Positions 1-6,332 of a stretch of DNA of 64,000 nucleotides are shown here, piece by piece. The notes beneath the pieces were generated by a model. It ran no database searches. It was not told the origin of the DNA and was given only the letters and a program-made list of their open reading frames with translations. The DNA is taken from positions 49,887 through 113,886 of the forward strand of contig NZ_QPIW01000022.1 of NCBI RefSeq assembly GCF_003339505.1, in the 5' to 3' direction. Numbering within the stretch: position 1 is the first letter of the stretch; the number at the start of each line of letters is the position of its first letter. The position numbers and the translations under genes are program-made. Origin of the DNA: Runella aurantiaca (lineage in GTDB: Bacteria > Bacteroidota > Bacteroidia > Cytophagales > Spirosomataceae).

Positions 1-32
1 CTAATACAAATCCAGTCTTTTACCGCTCTTGA
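1..32 (+). CDS. Probable Nif3-like protein, C-terminal end only (partial)
   Basis: The frame starting at base 3 reads N-T-N-P-V-F-Y-R-S and stops with TGA at 30-32. An NTNP(V) tail just before the stop resembles the C-terminus of Bacteroidota Nif3-like dinuclear metal-centre proteins. In this phylum the gene directly upstream of the C4 zinc-ribbon coiled-coil protein (which follows here at 75) is normally the Nif3 homologue. Only nine codons are visible, so the call rests mostly on gene order. The other two frames also stop within the first 40 bases. Confidence 0.45.
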   Translation, partial: NTNPVFYRS

Positions 33-74
33 GTAAAAGATTGAAAATCGAAAATTGTAAATCGTAAATACTGA

Positions 75-806
75 ATGGAACTGACAGTCGCGCAGAAACT
101 GGACTTGCTCCTTAAATTGCAAGAAATTGACTCTCAATTAGATGACATCAAAAAAATCCGCGGCGACTTGCCCGAAGAAGTAAGAGATTTAGAAGATGAC
201 ATTGCAGGATTTGAAACCCGCATCGGGAAGTTCAACAGCGAAATCAGCGCTCTTGACGATGAAATCAGTCGTTACAAAGCCGCAAAGAAAGACGCGGAAA
301 AACTGATTGCCCGCTATAAGGAGCAACAGATGAACGTTCGTAACAACCGTGAATACGACGCCATCACCAAAGAAATGGAACTTCAATCGCTTGAAATTGA
401 GCTTGCCGAAAAGAAATCTCGGGAGGCTGATTACAAAGTGAAGGCCAAAAAAGAAGAAATCGCCGCTACTGACGCTTTGCTCAAAGAGCGTCGCGAAGAT
501 TTGAAAGCTAAAAAACAAGAGCTGGATGTTATCACTTCTGAAAGTCACGAAGACGAGAAAAAGCTTTTAGAAAAACGCGATCTCCAGGCTACCAAAGTAG
601 AAGACCGCTTGTATAAATCCTACACAAAGATTCGTAACAACTCAGGTAATGGCCTTGGCGTAGTAACGGTTCGTCGCGGTGCTTGCGGAGGTTGTTTCAA
701 CGTCGTTCCTCCTCAGCGTCAGGCTGATATTCGTGAGAAAAAGAAAATCATTGTTTGTGAACACTGCGGCCGTATTTTCGCCGACGTAGACACTGAATAT
801 AAGTAA
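75..806 (+). CDS. C4-type zinc-ribbon coiled-coil protein (Nif3-associated)
   Basis: This 243-residue protein has a long charged helical part (about residues 5-190, rich in E, K, D and L, expected to form a coiled-coil hairpin) and a C-terminal four-cysteine zinc ribbon. The ribbon cysteines are Cys204, Cys207, Cys228 and Cys231 in two CxxC pairs (CGGC and CEHC). The family is widespread in bacteria, and in Bacteroidota it sits directly after the Nif3 gene, as seems to be the case here. The molecular role is not established; a nucleic-acid or ribosome-related function is usually suspected from the zinc ribbon. The ATG at 75 gives a normal family length. The gene is followed by a strong terminator at 858-890. 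Confidence 0.85.
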   Translation: MELTVAQKLDLLLKLQEIDSQLDDIKKIRGDLPEEVRDLEDDIAGFETRIGKFNSEISALDDEISRYKAAKKDAEKLIARYKEQQMNVRNNREYDAITKEMELQSLEIELAEKKSREADYKVKAKKEEIAATDALLKERREDLKAKKQELDVITSESHEDEKKLLEKRDLQATKVEDRLYKSYTKIRNNSGNGLGVVTVRRGACGGCFNVVPPQRQADIREKKKIIVCEHCGRIFADVDTEYK

Positions 807-857
807 TCACTCGTCGGTGATGCTTTTTGTTTGAAGGGCATTGCTATGGTTACCAAC

Positions 858-890
858 AAAAAAGCTGCACAACGACTGTGCAGCTTTTTT
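858..890. terminator. Bidirectional intrinsic terminator
   Basis: A perfect 13-bp stem (AAAAAAGCTGCAC at 858-870 and GTGCAGCTTTTTT at 878-890) encloses a 7-base loop. The A and T ends give a U-tract in both directions. It can therefore serve the zinc-ribbon gene on the plus strand and the symporter gene arriving on the minus strand, which stops at 975. Confidence 0.85.
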
Positions 891-907
891 GGTTTACAAA
901 GTATCAG

Positions 908-960
908 TTGTGAGCAACCGATACCACAGAGTGTCTTTGGTTGCTCACAACCAAAGACAC
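908..960. repeat. Overlapping palindromes with GGTTGCTCACAACC heart
   Basis: Two perfect hairpins share bases here. One pairs TTGTGAGCAACC (908-919) with GGTTGCTCACAA (939-950). The other pairs GTGTCTTTGGTTG (931-943) with CAACCAAAGACAC (948-960) around a CTCA loop. They cannot form together. The inner core is like those of the palindromes at 3917-3971, 11274-11324 and 58415-58448, so this appears to be one member of a dispersed intergenic family. It lies between the terminator at 858-890 and the stop of the symporter gene. Confidence 0.65.
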
Positions 961-974
961 TAGCGGTGAAACTT

Positions 975-2672
975 TTAGGCTTTATCGGGGGCTTTTTCAA
1001 CCGTAAATTGCCAAAGCCAAGCAAACAAAATGACCAGAATACAGCCAACGACGTTGAGCCATAAAAACGCCATGATGTCAGAAAGCCAACATACCACTAC
1101 GCCAATTTCGGCCAGCACAGCCCCCCAAAATGTGGCTTTTCCACCGAGATTTTTAAAGTAAAAAGCCACCAGAAATATCCCTAAAATAACACCGTAAAAC
1201 AATGAGCCTAAGATATTTACGGCTTCAATCATGCTACCCAATTTGCTGGCGTATTGCGCCACTGCCACACAAAATACGCCCCAACCGATGGTAGCCACGC
1301 GCGAGGCGGTAAGGTAATGGTTTTCGGAGGCGTCTTTACGGTACAGGCGTTTGTAAATGTCCACAATACTCGTAGAAGCCAATGAACTATAAGCCGCCGC
1401 AATAGAACCCATGGAGGCGCTGAAAATGACCGCAATGAGTAACCCGATGAGCCCGATGGGTAGACGGTCGAGCACAAACCGCAGAAAAACGTAATTTACA
1501 TCGCTGGTGTCGGCAGTGGGATTGTTCTTTTTGATGAGGGCCACGGTTTCATTACGTATCTCTTTGGCAATGCCTTCATTGGTTTGTAGCATTGTCTTTT
1601 GACGGTTTACTTCTGCCTCATCTTCACTATCCATGGCTTTTGCCAAGGCGTTGACGGTCTGTTGGCGCTCAAAGGTTAATTTCTGATGTTTTTGCTCAAG
1701 TTGTTGATAATTAGTTGCATATATGCTTGTTTTAAGTTTGTCAGTTTCTACTTTATTGAAAAACAAAGGGGCTGGATTGTATTGGTAATACACAAAAACC
1801 AGCACGCCTACCAACAAAATCAGGAACTGCATCGGGATTTTGAGCAAACCATTCATCATCAGACCCAAGCGGCTTTGGCCGATGGATTCACCCGTAAGAT
1901 AACGCCCTACCTGCGATTGGTCGGTGCCGAAATAGGAAAGCTGCAAGAAAAAACCGCCGATAATCCCTGACCAAATATTGTAGCGGCTATTGGGGTCAAA
2001 ATGAAAATCAATGGTGTTGAGTCGCCCCGCTTTACCCGCTATTTTGAGGGCATCTACAAAACCTACATCAGCGGGCAGCAGATGCACCACCATGTAGCCC
2101 GCTACACACATCGCCACGGTCACAATCATCATCTGTTGGACGTGCGTATGGGAGATGGCCTTCGTGCCGCCAGACACGGTGTAGATTAACACCACGGTTC
2201 CCATAAAGATATTGGTCCACATGATGTCCCAACCCAAAATAGTAGCTAAAATGATGGAAGGGGCATAAATGGATAGTCCAGTAGAAAGGCCTCGGGAAAG
2301 CAAAAACAGCGTTACGGTAAACATCCGGACGCGCATATCAAACCGCTTTTCTAAAAACTCGTAGGCGGTAAATACCTTGAGGCGGTGAAAAATAGGAATG
2401 AACGTAATACTCAAAACGACCATGGCGAGCGGTAGGCCGAAATAAAATTGAACGAAGCGCATTCCATCTGAAAATCCCTGTCCGGGCGCCGATAAAAAGG
2501 TAATGGCGCTGGCTTGGGTTGCCATCACCGAAAAACAGACGTGATACCACGGAAGCGACTGATTGGCAATGAGGTAATCTTCCATGTTTTGTGTGCCTCG
2601 GCTGCGATAAACTCCGTACAAAACGATAAAACCAAGCGTACCAATCAGTACAATCCAGTCAATAGAACTCAT
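975..2672 (-). CDS. Sodium:solute symporter (SSS family)
   Basis: This 565-residue inner-membrane protein has about 13 hydrophobic segments and the SSS hallmark sequence near residues 246-260 (SYFGTDQSQVGRYLT). Such proteins couple Na+ entry to uptake of a small solute such as a sugar, sialic acid, amino acid or carboxylate. The substrate cannot be read from the sequence. A charged insertion at about residues 305-392, predicted to be helical or coiled-coil, splits the membrane core between two transmembrane segments. This is unlike the short loops of model family members. The ATG at 2672 begins a normal N-terminal segment (MSSIDWIVLIG). A 54-codon membrane-protein gene on the same strand ends 88 bases upstream and may be co-transcribed. 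The closest downstream terminator is at 858-890. Confidence 0.9.
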   Translation of the reverse strand: MSSIDWIVLIGTLGFIVLYGVYRSRGTQNMEDYLIANQSLPWYHVCFSVMATQASAITFLSAPGQGFSDGMRFVQFYFGLPLAMVVLSITFIPIFHRLKVFTAYEFLEKRFDMRVRMFTVTLFLLSRGLSTGLSIYAPSIILATILGWDIMWTNIFMGTVVLIYTVSGGTKAISHTHVQQMMIVTVAMCVAGYMVVHLLPADVGFVDALKIAGKAGRLNTIDFHFDPNSRYNIWSGIIGGFFLQLSYFGTDQSQVGRYLTGESIGQSRLGLMMNGLLKIPMQFLILLVGVLVFVYYQYNPAPLFFNKVETDKLKTSIYATNYQQLEQKHQKLTFERQQTVNALAKAMDSEDEAEVNRQKTMLQTNEGIAKEIRNETVALIKKNNPTADTSDVNYVFLRFVLDRLPIGLIGLLIAVIFSASMGSIAAAYSSLASTSIVDIYKRLYRKDASENHYLTASRVATIGWGVFCVAVAQYASKLGSMIEAVNILGSLFYGVILGIFLVAFYFKNLGGKATFWGAVLAEIGVVVCWLSDIMAFLWLNVVGCILVILFAWLWQFTVEKAPDKA

Positions 2673-2760
2673 TGAGAAAGTGGTGTTAAGACATGGCCCG
2701 AAAGCCCGTGCGGTTAAGAGTTAGGAACTATAAATGTGGGAATTTTATTCGGCGGGGAAA

Positions 2761-2925
2761 TCAGTCAAAATAATGCATCATTGCGTAAAATAATACGATG
2801 AGCAAAATTAAAGTCCCAATCACAATCCCGTACATTTGGGGCCAAGTTTTTATAAAAGGCGGAAGGCCTTCGCACTCATTTTCAAGAGGGGGAGAGGATT
2901 GCGGCGTTTGGTCAGTTATTTTCAT
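2761..2925 (-). CDS. Small single-span membrane protein upstream of the symporter
   Basis: On the minus strand an ATG at 2925 opens 54 codons to a TGA at 2761-2763. The first half is polar and proline-rich (MKITDQTPQSSPPLENE). The second half is one hydrophobic segment (about residues 31-52, beginning MYGIVIGTLILLIVLFYAMM), followed by HYFD. The composition, the soluble N-terminus and the position just before an SSS symporter fit a genuine small membrane protein. It may be an accessory subunit, as small partners are known for some other SSS carriers; this is inference from position. I do not recognise a named family. Antisense to it lies only the non-coding 5' extension of the plus-strand SDR frame. 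Confidence 0.65.
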   Translation of the reverse strand: MKITDQTPQSSPPLENECEGLPPFIKTWPQMYGIVIGTLILLIVLFYAMMHYFD

Positions 2926-3104
2926 AGGGGAGTGGTTAGAGGTAATAGTCTATCAACTTTCAGGTATATTTGTTTTACAACGGAAAATTAACCAAAATGC
3001 GTGCCGTAAAATTACTTCTAATCTATTGGTTTCGATTTTTTATGGTGTAGAAAGTCAAAAAATTAGATTAAATCGTAGTAAAAATGGATTCAATTGCATT
3101 TTTT

Positions 3105-3112
3105 TAGTTTTG
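3105..3112 (+). promoter_or_regulatory. Possible -7 element of the SDR gene promoter
   Basis: TAGTTTTG matches the Bacteroidota -7 consensus TAnnTTTG exactly and lies 30 bases before the chosen ATG. A clear -33 TTG at the usual spacing is not visible, so the call is weak. Confidence 0.35.
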
Positions 3113-3142
3113 AATATACGCATTCATTCATTTTCAACCCTC

Positions 3143-3901
3143 ATGATGTTTAAAGACCAAGTAGTAATTATTACCGGCGGTTGCTCCGGAATCGGGCGGG
3201 CGGCGGCTTTTCGTTTTGCACAAGAAGGAGCGAAATTATTCATTGCCGACCTGTCTGAAAAAGCAGGTGATGTACTGATGGAAGAGCTTGAAAAAGTGGG
3301 AGCAGATGCGGCTTTTGCCCGCATTGATGTGACGGATGCCGAAGATGTAGAACGCATGGTTACGGATTGTATTCAGCGTTTTGGGGGGATTCATGTGCTC
3401 GTTAACAGTGCGGGAGTTTTGGGACCGCGCGCCCGGACCGAACGGTATCCTGCCGAAGACTTTAAAAAAGTAATGGAAATCAATGTTTTTGGCCTGTTTA
3501 ATTGTATGCAGGCGGTTTTACCCCATTTTTTGGCAAAGAAAAACGGGAATATCGTCAATCTTGCCTCGGTAGCGGGTTTGGGGGGCTTTGCTGGGCACGT
3601 GGGTTATTCGGCGAGCAAACACGCCGTAGTGGGTATGACCCGCACCGCCGCCCTTGAATACGCCAAACATGGGATTCGCATCAATGCCGTTTGTCCCTCG
3701 TTTACGATGACGCCCATGCTCGAAAATGCCATGACCAACGACGACACCAATTACCTAGATGCGCTTCAAAATGCTATTCCTATGAAACGATTCGGAAAGC
3801 CCGAAGAAATTGCCGACGCCATTATTTACGCGGCTTCTTCGGCGGCTTCTTTTATGACTGGGCACACGCTTGTGATGGACGGAGGGCTGATGGTTGCGTA
3901 G
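3143..3901 (+). CDS. Short-chain dehydrogenase/reductase (SDR)
   Basis: This 252-residue classical SDR oxidises or reduces an alcohol/ketone pair with NAD(P). The cofactor motif TGGCSGIG is at residues 11-18, N114 is in the EIN stretch, and the catalytic Ser142, Tyr155 (YSASK) and Lys159 are in place. The NNAG motif appears as NSAG (residues 88-91). The acid D36 after the second strand suggests NAD preference. The open frame extends upstream to 2798, but residues before this methionine are not SDR-like and run antisense to the small membrane gene, so the start is placed at 3143 (a second ATG follows at 3146). A SnoaL-like gene and a second SDR follow on the same strand. The substrate is unknown. 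Confidence 0.88.
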   Translation: MMFKDQVVIITGGCSGIGRAAAFRFAQEGAKLFIADLSEKAGDVLMEELEKVGADAAFARIDVTDAEDVERMVTDCIQRFGGIHVLVNSAGVLGPRARTERYPAEDFKKVMEINVFGLFNCMQAVLPHFLAKKNGNIVNLASVAGLGGFAGHVGYSASKHAVVGMTRTAALEYAKHGIRINAVCPSFTMTPMLENAMTNDDTNYLDALQNAIPMKRFGKPEEIADAIIYAASSAASFMTGHTLVMDGGLMVA

Positions 3902-3916
3902 CGCCGTTGGGAATGT

Positions 3917-3971
3917 GTCGTTGGGTTCTCAAACCTGTGTTGTTGGGCTCTCAAACCCAACAACCAACGAC
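3917..3971. repeat. Doubled palindrome with TCTCAAACC loops
   Basis: An outer pair GTCGTTGG (3917-3924) and CCAACGAC (3964-3971) encloses an inner pair GTTGTTGGG (3939-3947) and CCCAACAAC (3956-3964, sharing one base with the outer arm). The motif GGG(T/C)TCTCAAACC occurs twice (at about 3923 and 3945), as if one palindrome had been partly duplicated. It belongs to the same loop family as 11274-11324 and 58415-58448. It lies just after the SDR stop codon and could also act as a transcript 3' hairpin. Confidence 0.6.
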
Positions 3972-4034
3972 AGCGGTTTCTTAAAACCACGAAATACGAA
4001 TACTACCTTTTTTGCACAATCTTATTTTAATACA

Positions 4035-4511
4035 ATGCACCCAAATCAAGCCCTTATTGAACGATTTTATACGGCTTTTCAGCAGAAAGACTTTCGTACC
4101 ATGCAGGCCTGTTATCATCCAGATGTTCGTTTTTCTGATCCTGTTTTTCCTAAATTAAAGGGCGAAGAAGCGGGACTCATGTGGGAAATGCTCCTGACCA
4201 GAAGCGCTGACTTAACGATTACGTTTGGGAATGTTCAGGCCGATTACCGAAGCGGAAGTTGCGACTGGGAAGCTACATACACTTTTTCGGCGACTGGGCG
4301 TACCGTTCATAACGTAATACACGCTGAATTTTTGTTCAAAAACGACCTTATCTCGCGCCATGACGACCGATTTAGCTTTTATGAATGGTCGTCGCAAGCG
4401 TTGGGACTGACGGGAAAATTATTGGGCTGGAGCCGTTTTTTGGAGAAAAAAATTCAACGAAAAGCGGCGGATGGTCTAAGAAATTTTATCCAGAAAAAAG
4501 CCAAAAACTGA
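4035..4511 (+). CDS. SnoaL-like / NTF2-fold protein
   Basis: This 158-residue protein has the SnoaL/NTF2-like pattern: an N-terminal helix pair (LIERFYTAFQQKDFRTMQACY), then HPDVRFSDPVF and a run of beta strands with conserved aromatic and acidic residues lining the expected cone-shaped pocket. Members range from polyketide cyclases and ketosteroid isomerases to proteins of unknown role, so no reaction is assigned. The C-terminal 35 residues are basic and helical. The ATG at 4035 starts exactly at the homologous region; the open frame upstream covers the palindrome and is not coding. The gene lies between two SDR genes on the same strand, suggesting a shared small-molecule pathway. Confidence 0.75.
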   Translation: MHPNQALIERFYTAFQQKDFRTMQACYHPDVRFSDPVFPKLKGEEAGLMWEMLLTRSADLTITFGNVQADYRSGSCDWEATYTFSATGRTVHNVIHAEFLFKNDLISRHDDRFSFYEWSSQALGLTGKLLGWSRFLEKKIQRKAADGLRNFIQKKAKN

Positions 4512-4551
4512 AAGTCGGATTTTATACCTTAATCTTACCTAAACCAAAGTT

Positions 4552-5328
4552 ATGAACAGCGAATCAGTAAAAAATCTTTTTGATTTAACGGGCAAAGTTG
4601 CCGTAATTACGGGGGCCAGCAAAGGCATAGGCGAGCAAATTGCGCGTTATTTTGCCCAATTTGGCGCAAAAGTCATCATCAGTAGTCGTAAACTCGCTGA
4701 TTTGGAGCTGCTCGCTGAAGAAATTCGCCAAACAGGTGCCGACGTCACGGCCGTTGAGGCAAACATGGGCGATGAAGCCCACATCAAACACCTGTGTGAC
4801 AAAGCCGTTGAAATCTACGGAGGAATTGATATTTTGGTGAATAATGCGGCTTCCAATCCCTATTACGGGCCCACCGTTGACTGTCCAGATGCTGCTTTCG
4901 ACAAAATCATGGACATCAACGTAAAAGCGCCTTTTCAACTCAGTAAATGGGTTCATCCCGTCATGAAACTACGGGGTGGAGGCAGCATCATCAATATTAG
5001 TAGTATTGCGGGAGAAACGCCTGACCCAGGTTTGGGAATATACAGCGTCAGCAAGTCAGCCTTGAATATGTTGACCAAGGTTTTTGCCAAAGAGTGGGGT
5101 GACGACGGCATACGGGTCAACGCGGTTTGTCCGGGATTGATTAAAACCAAATTCAGTAAAGCCTTGTGGGAAAACGAAAAGACGCTGAATCATTTTACCA
5201 AACGGATTCCGATTTCTCGCATGGGAACGGTCGAAGAAGTAGCCTCTCTGGTGCTTTATCTTGCTTCTGATGCCTCGGGTTATTGTACTGGCGGAATCTA
5301 CACCGTGGACGGTGGCACGACCATTTGA
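4552..5328 (+). CDS. Short-chain dehydrogenase/reductase, DHRS4-like
   Basis: This 258-residue classical SDR has TGASKGIG at residues 20-27, VNNAA at 96-100, N123, a serine pair at 150-151, Tyr164 and Lys168. R46 after the second strand (SSRK) points to NADP(H). Overall sequence and length resemble DHRS4-type carbonyl reductases and bacterial SDRs found beside acyl-CoA enzymes, but the substrate is not deducible. It starts 40 bases after the SnoaL-like gene and is probably in the same operon. It converges on folA, whose stop lies 50 bases beyond. A weak AT-rich hairpin near 5359-5380 may end both transcripts. Confidence 0.88.
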   Translation: MNSESVKNLFDLTGKVAVITGASKGIGEQIARYFAQFGAKVIISSRKLADLELLAEEIRQTGADVTAVEANMGDEAHIKHLCDKAVEIYGGIDILVNNAASNPYYGPTVDCPDAAFDKIMDINVKAPFQLSKWVHPVMKLRGGGSIINISSIAGETPDPGLGIYSVSKSALNMLTKVFAKEWGDDGIRVNAVCPGLIKTKFSKALWENEKTLNHFTKRIPISRMGTVEEVASLVLYLASDASGYCTGGIYTVDGGTTI

Positions 5329-5378
5329 TGGAACCCTGACGTGTTTTGTAAAGCTAAGAAAATCAACCTAGCTGGATT

Positions 5379-5879
5379 TTATTGATTCTTCGTTTTTTCG
5401 TACACTAAAAAAGAATAAGCGTAGGCATGTTGCGCGTCGGTGGGGAAATCCTGCCGGCTTTTTAGTTTAAACTCAGATTCGGAAAATGCTGGAAAAAAGG
5501 CGTCTCCATCAAATGTACCGTGTACAAGGGTTAAATGAATAATGTCGGCCAATGGCAATGCCTGACGGTAGATTTCAGCACCGCCGATGACAAACACTTC
5601 TTTGTCATTTTTGCAGGCTTCAAGGGCTTCTTCTAGACTTCCAGCTCGGATAAAACCCTCTTCCAACGTATAATCTTCTTGACGCGTTATAACAAAGTTG
5701 CCGACTTCTGATGCTAAACGGTCGGGGGTATCGTAGCTTTTTCGACCCATAATCATTCGGCAACCTTTCGTGACCGCAAAAAAATTAGCCCAGTCGTTGG
5801 GTAAATGAGGCCAGGGTAAGCGCCCCTGCAAGCCAATGGCTCGGTTTTCTGACATGGCGCTGATTAATGAAATTTGCAT
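5379..5879 (-). CDS. folA: Dihydrofolate reductase
   Basis: This 166-residue enzyme reduces dihydrofolate to tetrahydrofolate with NADPH in the cytoplasm, supplying one-carbon metabolism and dTMP synthesis. The family marks are clear: MQISLISAMSENRAIG at the N-terminus, the substrate-binding LPWPHLPNDW stretch with active-site Asp29, MGRKSYD for the cofactor, and FVIGGAEIYRQAL near residues 95-107. Length and start are normal. Here the thyA gene is not adjacent. The upstream region is unusual: a 70-bp tandem repeat array begins only about 65 bases before the start codon, so the promoter must lie in or close to it. Confidence 0.95.
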   Translation of the reverse strand: MQISLISAMSENRAIGLQGRLPWPHLPNDWANFFAVTKGCRMIMGRKSYDTPDRLASEVGNFVITRQEDYTLEEGFIRAGSLEEALEACKNDKEVFVIGGAEIYRQALPLADIIHLTLVHGTFDGDAFFPAFSESEFKLKSRQDFPTDAQHAYAYSFLVYEKTKNQ

Positions 5880-5945
5880 GAGTTGTTAGGTTGGATTAAT
5901 CGTTAACCTGTGTTTAGGACTGCTAAGTTAAGGTAGGTTGGTAGG

Positions 5946-6142
5946 AGTTAACCGTAAAACTGCAAAATAATAAATGTCAAATGTAAACGTAGGGGCAGGC
6001 CTGCTGGTCGGTATCAGTTAACCGTAAAACTGCAAAATAATAAATGTCAAATGTAAACGTAGGGGCAGGCCTGCTGGTCGGTATCAGTTAACCGTAAAAC
6101 TGCAAAATAATAAATGTCAAATGTAAACGTAGGGGCAGGCCT
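5946..6142. repeat. 70-bp tandem repeat, 2.8 copies
   Basis: Copies start at 5946, 6016 and 6086, each beginning AGTTAACCGTAAAACTG. The first two are identical and complete (70 bp); the third is identical for 57 bases and then diverges at 6143. A degenerate further piece (GGTTGGTAGG) precedes the first copy. The array lies between the folA start (5879) and the stop of the PorE-like gene (6333). The perfect identity indicates recent expansion. No gene is visible in the 450-bp interval. Confidence 0.95.
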
Positions 6143-6219
6143 CGCGTCTGCCCGTTTTGGGAACTGTAAAACCGCTGCTACGGCCCCGTCCCTGCATTTT
6201 TCTGTTTTGCGGTTATCTG
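6085..6219. mobile_element. Small inverted-repeat (MITE-like) element at the end of the tandem array
   Basis: The left end (6085-6107, CAGTTAACCGTAAAACTG and on) and the reverse complement of 6197-6219 agree at 19 of 23 positions. They define a roughly 135-bp non-coding element with imperfect terminal inverted repeats. Inside it is GGGCAG (6133-6138)...CTGCCC (6148-6153), a second short palindrome. The tandem array is made of the left half of this element. No target-site duplication is obvious. Confidence 0.5.
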
Positions 6220-6332
6220 TTTTCTGTTTAACATTTTTCTGTTCTAAAAGGTCTAGGACGCCCCAAAAACAAAACAGCGAAGCCTAATAGCCTCGCCGTT
6301 TGTTTCCTATCCTTACTATACTGCTATTACTT

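Noticed and set aside
2798..3142. 5' extension of the first SDR frame
   Set aside because: Not SDR-like, overlaps the small membrane gene on the other strand, and a typical SDR N-terminus starts at 3143.
5946..6142. Repeat array as a CRISPR
   Set aside because: Units are contiguous 70-bp copies without spacers, and no cas genes are present.
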